Shown: in pieces, positions 59,444-64,000 of the stretch
How the letters are laid out: each line of letters starts with the position of its first letter
Position numbering within the stretch: position 1 is the first letter of the stretch
DNA from: Streptomyces sp. CB00455
Lineage (GTDB): Bacteria; Actinomycetota; Actinomycetes; Streptomycetales; Streptomycetaceae
DNA length: 64,000 nucleotides
Assembly: GCF_001905445.1 (NCBI RefSeq)
Contig: NZ_LIVQ01000001.1
Span: forward strand, 744,001-808,000
Reading direction: 5' to 3'
The notes under the pieces: generated by a model
Told to the model about the DNA's origin: nothing
The model's database searches: none
The model's input: the letters and a program-made list of their open reading frames with translations, nothing else
Position numbers and translations under genes: made by a program

Positions 59444-61540
59444 TCAACCGCCCGTCAGGAGCTGTTCGGTCCAGATGGTCTTGCCGCTCGGGGTGTACCG
59501 GCTGCCCCAGCGGTGGGTGAGCTGCGCGATGAGGAAGAGCCCGCGTCCGCCCTCGTCGGTGAGCTGGGCCCGGCGCAGGTGCGGCTGGGTCTGGCTGGGG
59601 TCGCAGACCTCGCAGATCAGGACCCGGTCCTTGATCAGCCGCACGCCGACGGGGCCGCCGGCGTAGCGGATGGAGTTCGTGACCAGCTCACTGACGATCA
59701 GCTCGGTCGTGAAGACCAGCTCCTCCAGCCCCCAGGCGGTCAGCTGGCCGGTGACGAGTTCACGGGCGCGCCCGACGACGGACGGGTCGGCGGGCAGCTC
59801 CCATGCCGCTGTGGCGCCGGGCTGCACCTGCCGGACCCGCACCACGAGGAGCGCCAGGTCGTCCTCCGGCGGCTCGTGCAGCAGTTCGCCCAGGATGCGG
59901 TGTCCGATGTCGGCGGCGGGGCGGCCGCTGTCGGCGCCCTCGCGGGCCCCGTCGCGGATCATCCGCAGCTGCCGTTCCGCCTGGTCCGTGCCCTGGGCGA
60001 GGGCGCCGCCGTAGAAGGCCAGCACGTCACCGGGGTGCAGGTGGAGCTCCACCTGTTCGAAGGGCTGTCCGCCCGTGCCGAGGACGGGGCCGGGCTGGTA
60101 GGTCACCGTGTGGGCCTCGGGCTGTCCCGTGGCGGCGAGCACCGGTGGCGCGTGGGCCGCGCCGGTCATCAGGCACGTGCCGGAGACGGGGTCGTAGACG
60201 GCGTAGAGGCAGGTGGCGCCGGTCAGGGCGCTCGGGGCGTCGCGATCGGGTTCGCGCTGTCCCTCGTCCTCGGCGAAGCGCAGGACCAGGCCGTCGAGGT
60301 GGGCCAGCAGCTCGTCCGGGCTGAGGTCGAGATCGGCCAGCGTCTGCACGGCCGACCGCAGCCTGCCCATGGCCGCCGTGGCGTTGAGGCCGTGCCCGGC
60401 GACGGTGCCCATGACGAACGCCACCCGCGTCGCGGACAGCGGGATGACGTCGAACCAACTGCCGCCGATGCCCGCCGCCGTCGCGGCGGGCACGTACTCG
60501 CCGGCGGTCTCCGCGGCGGTGACGTCCATGACCGGCCGGGGCAGCAGGCTGCGCTGCAGGGCTTCCGCGGTACGGCGCTCGCGGGTGTAGCGGCGGGCGT
60601 TGTCGATGCTGAGCGAGGCCCGCGAGCCGACCTCCTCGGCGAGCGTGGCGTCGGCCTGGTCGAACGGGCGGCGCCCCGCCCGGCGCCACAGGACGACGGC
60701 GCCCAGGACCAGGCCGCGCGCCTGCAGCGGCACCACCATGAGGGAGACCGCCCCGGGGGGCAGGATCAGCCGTGAGCGGTCGTCCTCCCCGTCCAGTACC
60801 GCGCGGAGCTCGGTCAGGTCGGGCAGGTAGACCGCGGACCCGGCGCGCAGGTGCTGGCTCTCCACGCTCTCGATCCGGACGGCGTCGCCCAGGGCGTATA
60901 TCTCGGCGGGCCACCGGCCGTCGGCGGCCATGACGGCCACGCGGCGCAGCGGAGCGCCGGCGACGAGGTCACCGGGCTCCTCGCCGAGCAGGACCGGTTC
61001 CGTCAGGTCCACGGCGGCCAGATCGGCGAAGGCCGGGACGAGGACGGCGGTGAGCTGCTCCGCATTGACCACCATGTCGAGGGACCTGCCGATCTCCGCG
61101 GCGGCCGCGTTGACCAGCGCGAGACGTTCCGCGGCCCGCGCTCCGGCGGCCGGTGGGGCGGGTTCGCGGCGGACGTCGGCGGCTTCGGTGGCCGGTACGT
61201 GCGGATCGGCCGGGCTCAGGCGCAGCAGGAACCGTGCCGGGGATCCCGCCATGAGGGCGACGACGTCGACGTATGCGGCGGCCTGCCCGCCGTCCGGCCG
61301 CAGCAGCCGGCCGTGGGCCGTGCGGCGGGAGCCGCCCACGGCTCCGGCGACGAGGCGCGCCCAGAGGGCCGGGTCGGCGAAGAACTCCTCCGCGTTCCGG
61401 CCGGCGAGGGGGTCGGGCGAGCCCAGGATCGAGGACGCGGATCGGGTACTGGTCAGGACCGTACCCGCGGCGTCGAGCACCAGAACCGCCGTCGGGAAGA
61501 TCGCTGAGGCGATGGGATCCCTGCGGCCGTTGTCGCTCAC
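59444..61540 (-). CDS. PAS-GAF-SpoIIE-HATPase protein phosphatase/kinase
   Basis: A 698-residue multidomain signalling protein. A PAS-like part is about 10-90 (AVLVLDAAGTVLTSTRSASSILG), a GAF domain about 150-310 (ILPPGAVSLMVVPLQARGLVLGAVVLWRRAG), SpoIIE/PP2C about 330-550 (GGSWFDVIPLSATRVAFVMGTVAGHGLNATAAMGRLR, LAFYGGALAQGTDQAERQ), and a RsbW-like HATPase domain at the C-terminus (ELIVSELVTNSIRYAGGPVGVRLI, DEGGRGLFLIAQLTHRWGSRY). Such proteins both add and remove phosphate on anti-sigma antagonists. In the phosphatase one canonical Asp region reads VAFVMGTVAGHG rather than GDVxGHG, so activity may be weak. Convergent with GH43. Confidence 0.9.
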   Translation of the reverse strand: MSDNGRRDPIASAIFPTAVLVLDAAGTVLTSTRSASSILGSPDPLAGRNAEEFFADPALWARLVAGAVGGSRRTAHGRLLRPDGGQAAAYVDVVALMAGSPARFLLRLSPADPHVPATEAADVRREPAPPAAGARAAERLALVNAAAAEIGRSLDMVVNAEQLTAVLVPAFADLAAVDLTEPVLLGEEPGDLVAGAPLRRVAVMAADGRWPAEIYALGDAVRIESVESQHLRAGSAVYLPDLTELRAVLDGEDDRSRLILPPGAVSLMVVPLQARGLVLGAVVLWRRAGRRPFDQADATLAEEVGSRASLSIDNARRYTRERRTAEALQRSLLPRPVMDVTAAETAGEYVPAATAAGIGGSWFDVIPLSATRVAFVMGTVAGHGLNATAAMGRLRSAVQTLADLDLSPDELLAHLDGLVLRFAEDEGQREPDRDAPSALTGATCLYAVYDPVSGTCLMTGAAHAPPVLAATGQPEAHTVTYQPGPVLGTGGQPFEQVELHLHPGDVLAFYGGALAQGTDQAERQLRMIRDGAREGADSGRPAADIGHRILGELLHEPPEDDLALLVVRVRQVQPGATAAWELPADPSVVGRARELVTGQLTAWGLEELVFTTELIVSELVTNSIRYAGGPVGVRLIKDRVLICEVCDPSQTQPHLRRAQLTDEGGRGLFLIAQLTHRWGSRYTPSGKTIWTEQLLTGG

Positions 61541-61718
61541 TCGTCCCTCTCTCCGGCAGCTCGGCAGCGGCCCCTCATCTCATTGAACACCTCCGCCGCG
61601 GTGCCCGCGCGACGGTCGCCGGGGGCCCCGCCGGCGGGGGCCGCCGGGCGGTGTCCGTGGACGTCCGGGTGTCCCTGTGCCCCCGTACGCCTCCCCGTCC
61701 GGGGCCGCTGCGCACGGC

Positions 61719-61744
61719 GGCCCGGCCCCGGGCGGGGCCGGGCC
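61719..61744 (-). terminator. hairpin after the sugar permease gene
   Basis: GGCCCGGCCCC (61719-61729) pairs with GGGGCCGGGCC (61734-61744), loop GGGC. It lies 28 bp past the stop of the minus-strand permease gene. Confidence 0.75.
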
Positions 61745-61771
61745 GGGCCGTGTCGTCTCCCGCTGCGGCCG

Positions 61772-63016
61772 TCAGGAGCCGGCCTTGCGCTTGTTCCACA
61801 CGTCGAATCCGACGGCGGCCAGCAACACCAGTCCCTTGATCACCTGTTGGTAGTCGGTGCCTATGCCGACCAGCGACATGCCGTTGTTCAGCACGCCAAG
61901 GACCAGTCCGCCGATGATCGCGCCCAGTACGGTGCCCACACCGCCGGAAGCCGAAGCGCCACCGATGAACGCCGCCGCGATCGCCTCCAGTTCGAAGTTG
62001 ATGCCGGCCTGCGGCGTGCCCGCGTTGAGGCGCGCCGCGAAGACCAGGCCGGCCAGCGCGGCCAGGACGCCCATGTTGACGAAGGCGAGGAAGACGATGC
62101 GCTTGCTCTTGACGCCGGACAGCCGGGCGGCGGGCTCGTTGCCGCCGATGGCGTAGGTGTGGCGGCCCAGGACGGAGTTGCGCATGACGTAGCCGAAGGC
62201 GACCAGCAGCACGCCGAGGAGGAGCAGCACGATCGGGAAGCCGTGGTAGCTCGCCAGCAGCAGGGTGAAGACGGTGACGGCGGCGGCGACGGCCGCCAGC
62301 TTGACGAGGAACAGCCCTGCCGGCAGCAGGGGGAGCCCGTAGGAGGCGGCCTGGCGGCGGCCCCGGACCTCCTGCACGAGGGCCAGCGCCAGGACGCCGA
62401 AACCGAGCAGGAGGGTGAGGTTGTGGTAGTTGGTGTGCGGGCCGGCCTCCGGGAGGAAGCCGCTGCTGATCTGGCGGAAGCCGGTGGGGAAGGGGGCCAC
62501 CGACTGGCCCTGGAGCAGGATCTGCGTCCCGCCGCGGAACAGCAGCATGCCCGCGAGGGTGACGATGAACGACGGGATGCCCACGTAGGCGATCCAGAAT
62601 CCCTGCCAGGCTCCGGCCACCGCGCCGATCAGGAGCGAGAGGGCCACGGCGACCGGCCAGGGCATGTCGTGGTGGACCATCATCACGGCCGCCGCGGCGC
62701 CGACGAAGGCGGCCAGGGAGCCGACGGACAGGTCGATGTGGCCGGCGATGATGACGATCATCATCCCGATGGCGAGGATGAGGATGTAGCCGTTCTGCTG
62801 GATCAGGTTGGTGACGTTGAGCGGCTTGAGCAGCGTCCCGTCGGTCCAGATCTGGAACAGCACGACGATCAGCGCGAGGGCCACCAGCATGCCGTACTGC
62901 CGGACGTTGCCGCGCAGGAGGTGCACGAGGAGGGTGCGCGGGCCGTCGGCCTCACGGGGGCCCTTGTCCCCGGTCGAGGAGTCGGCCCCGACGGCCGTGC
63001 TCTGGGTCTGGGTCAT
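61772..63016 (-). CDS. sugar ABC transporter permease (XylH/MmsB type)
   Basis: A 414-residue membrane protein of the ribose/xylose ABC permease family (BPD_transp_2). Seen: GYILILAIGMMIVIIAGHIDLSVGSLAAFVGAAAAVMM, the family-defining GxIDLSVG region; QGFWIAYVGIPSFIVTLAGMLLFRGG; RHTYAIGGNEPAARLSGVKSKRIVFLAFV (the EAA-like part); and GASASGGVGTVLGAIIGGLVLGVLNNGM. About ten segments; length matches XylH/MmsB of multiple-sugar systems. 3 bp separate it from the ATPase gene, one operon. The sugar is uncertain; near the arabinose operon. Confidence 0.92.
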   Translation of the reverse strand: MTQTQSTAVGADSSTGDKGPREADGPRTLLVHLLRGNVRQYGMLVALALIVVLFQIWTDGTLLKPLNVTNLIQQNGYILILAIGMMIVIIAGHIDLSVGSLAAFVGAAAAVMMVHHDMPWPVAVALSLLIGAVAGAWQGFWIAYVGIPSFIVTLAGMLLFRGGTQILLQGQSVAPFPTGFRQISSGFLPEAGPHTNYHNLTLLLGFGVLALALVQEVRGRRQAASYGLPLLPAGLFLVKLAAVAAAVTVFTLLLASYHGFPIVLLLLGVLLVAFGYVMRNSVLGRHTYAIGGNEPAARLSGVKSKRIVFLAFVNMGVLAALAGLVFAARLNAGTPQAGINFELEAIAAAFIGGASASGGVGTVLGAIIGGLVLGVLNNGMSLVGIGTDYQQVIKGLVLLAAVGFDVWNKRKAGS

Positions 63017-63019
63017 GCG

Positions 63020-64000
63020 TCACACCTGCTCGTTGTGGGTGGCTGCGCTCACGGTCATGAGGCGCATGAGGGATTCCTGCGTGGCCTCCGCACCGGGCAC
63101 CTCACCGGTGATGCGCCCCTCGGCCATGGTGTAGATGCGGTCGCACAGGCCGAGGAGCTCGGGCAGTTCGGAGGAGATGACGAGGACGGCCTTGCCCTGG
63201 GCCGCGAGATCGGCGATCACGGCGTAGATCTCGGCCTTCGCCCCGATGTCGATGCCGCGGGTGGGCTCGTCGAGGATGAGCACCTCGGGCTCGGAGAAGA
63301 TCCACTTGCTGAGGACGACCTTCTGCTGGTTGCCGCCGCTGAGCTTGCCGGTCTGCGCGAACACCGAGGGCGTCTTGATGTTCATGGTCCTGCGGTACTT
63401 CTCCGCGACGCGCGTCTCCTCGTGCTCGTTGACCCAGCCGCGCCGGGAGACCTTGCCGAGGGCGCTCAGCGAGATGTTGCGGCGGATGTCCTGCTTGAGG
63501 TCGAGCCCGAGGTGCTTGCGGTCCTCGGTGACGTAGGCCAGGCCGTGTCCGATCGCCTCGGGGACCGTGCGCGTACGGATCTCCTTGCCGTCGAGCAGGA
63601 CCTGCCCGCCGGTGCGGCGTCCGTAGGAGCGGCCGAAGACGCTCATGGCGAGCTCGGTGCGGCCGGCGCCCATCAGGCCCGCCATGCCGACGATCTCGCC
63701 GCGCCTGACGGTGAGGGACGCGGCGTCGACCACCTTGCGGTGCACGTCGATCGGGTGCAGGACGGTCCAGTCCCGGATCTCCAGCGCGACGTCCCCGATC
63801 TGCGGGCTGCGCTCGGGGTAGCGGTGTTCGAGGTCGCGGCCGACCATGCCGCGGATGATGCGGTCCTCGGAGACGTTCCCCGCATCCACGGCGAGGGTCT
63901 CGATGGTGCGGCCGTCGCGCAGGATGGTGACGGTGTCGGCGACGCGCGCGATCTCGTTCAGCTTGTGGGAGATGACGATGCAGGCGATGCCCTGGGCCTT
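63020..64000 (-). CDS. sugar ABC transporter ATP-binding protein (MmsA/XylG type), N-terminus cut
   Basis: The C-terminal about 326 residues of a two-domain sugar ABC ATPase; the frame is open at base 64000. The visible start is the end of domain one ([30 protein letters not shown]), then domain two: [13 protein letters not shown], degenerate Walker [47 protein letters not shown], signature [16 protein letters not shown], Walker [21 protein letters not shown], then [22 protein letters not shown]. This matches MmsA/XylG/AraG proteins with two ABC units. Upstream should lie a sugar-binding protein gene, outside. Energises the MmsB-like permease next to it. Confidence 0.92.
   Translation of the reverse strand, partial: KAQGIACIVISHKLNEIARVADTVTILRDGRTIETLAVDAGNVSEDRIIRGMVGRDLEHRYPERSPQIGDVALEIRDWTVLHPIDVHRKVVDAASLTVRRGEIVGMAGLMGAGRTELAMSVFGRSYGRRTGGQVLLDGKEIRTRTVPEAIGHGLAYVTEDRKHLGLDLKQDIRRNISLSALGKVSRRGWVNEHEETRVAEKYRRTMNIKTPSVFAQTGKLSGGNQQKVVLSKWIFSEPEVLILDEPTRGIDIGAKAEIYAVIADLAAQGKAVLVISSELPELLGLCDRIYTMAEGRITGEVPGAEATQESLMRLMTVSAATHNEQV

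Noticed and set aside
1..64000. tRNA, rRNA, insertion sequence, prophage or integrase genes
   Set aside because: I scanned the gaps and gene products and found no supportable candidate.

Overview
The window is a very GC-rich actinobacterial chromosome segment. The strong GC bias at third codon positions, frequent GTG starts, many 4-bp start/stop overlaps, secreted chitinase, arabinosidase and subtilisin genes, and several SpoIIE-type phosphatases all point to Streptomyces or a close relative. There are no rRNA or tRNA genes, insertion sequences, prophage genes or CRISPR arrays that I can support. I count about 51 genuine protein genes (two cut by the window edges), one clearly broken gene, one gene fragment, and many short tandem repeats.

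Layout. 0-11 kb: a T4 Rnl1-type RNA ligase (cut by the left edge), a glyoxalase-like protein, a TDT-family membrane transporter, an atypical receiver-like protein, a DoxX protein, a NarL-type two-component system next to a decayed ABC ATPase gene, a DUF5997/LysR-sensor-domain pair, a SpoIIE-type phosphatase and a Thg1-like 3'-5' nucleotidyltransferase. 11-25.5 kb: a secreted GH18 chitinase, a PEP-mutase/isocitrate-lyase-family enzyme, a PAS-GAF-SpoIIE phosphatase, an acyl-CoA synthetase, an endonuclease III-like protein, a methyltransferase, a BCP-type peroxiredoxin, a SigK/RskA-like sigma/anti-sigma pair, a SHOCT protein, a DUF2254 protein and a YceI protein.

26-36.4 kb is an osmotic/ionic stress block. 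Two dissimilar ClC-family genes are followed by a tight operon for making and importing glycine betaine: betaine-aldehyde dehydrogenase, choline-dehydrogenase-like oxidase, ABC ATPase, a 19-codon micro-ORF, a double-length permease and a binding lipoprotein. A strong hairpin ends it, facing a secreted subtilase. 38-40.4 kb holds a three-gene metal (Zn/Mn-type) ABC transporter. 40.5-45.5 kb holds an acyl-CoA ligase, a double-length CaiB-type CoA transferase and a divergent acyl-CoA dehydrogenase. This is the same three enzyme classes as CaiC, CaiB and CaiA, near the betaine block.

45.5-52 kb: a GH88-like hydrolase coupled to an MFS transporter, a Met/His-rich membrane protein beside an ECF sigma factor, a GNAT acetyltransferase and an alpha/beta hydrolase. 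52.3-59.3 kb is an L-arabinose module: LacI-type regulator, a palindromic operator overlapping a likely promoter, then araB-araD-araA and a secreted GH43 arabinan/arabinoside hydrolase with a ricin-type lectin domain. It is followed by a convergent multidomain SpoIIE phosphatase and, leaving the right edge, a sugar ABC permease/ATPase pair of the MmsAB/XylHG type that may import the released pentose.

The most unusual signals are two RNA-end-processing enzymes 9 kb apart, the micro-ORF chained by two ATGA overlaps inside the betaine operon, the double-length CoA transferase in a Cai-like trio, the decayed ABC ATPase beside an intact two-component system, an Arg-rich signal-peptide n-region built from a 15-bp tandem repeat, and a recurring pattern of short tandem duplications exactly at gene 3' ends. 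I do not see a clear-cut new defence or mobile system.
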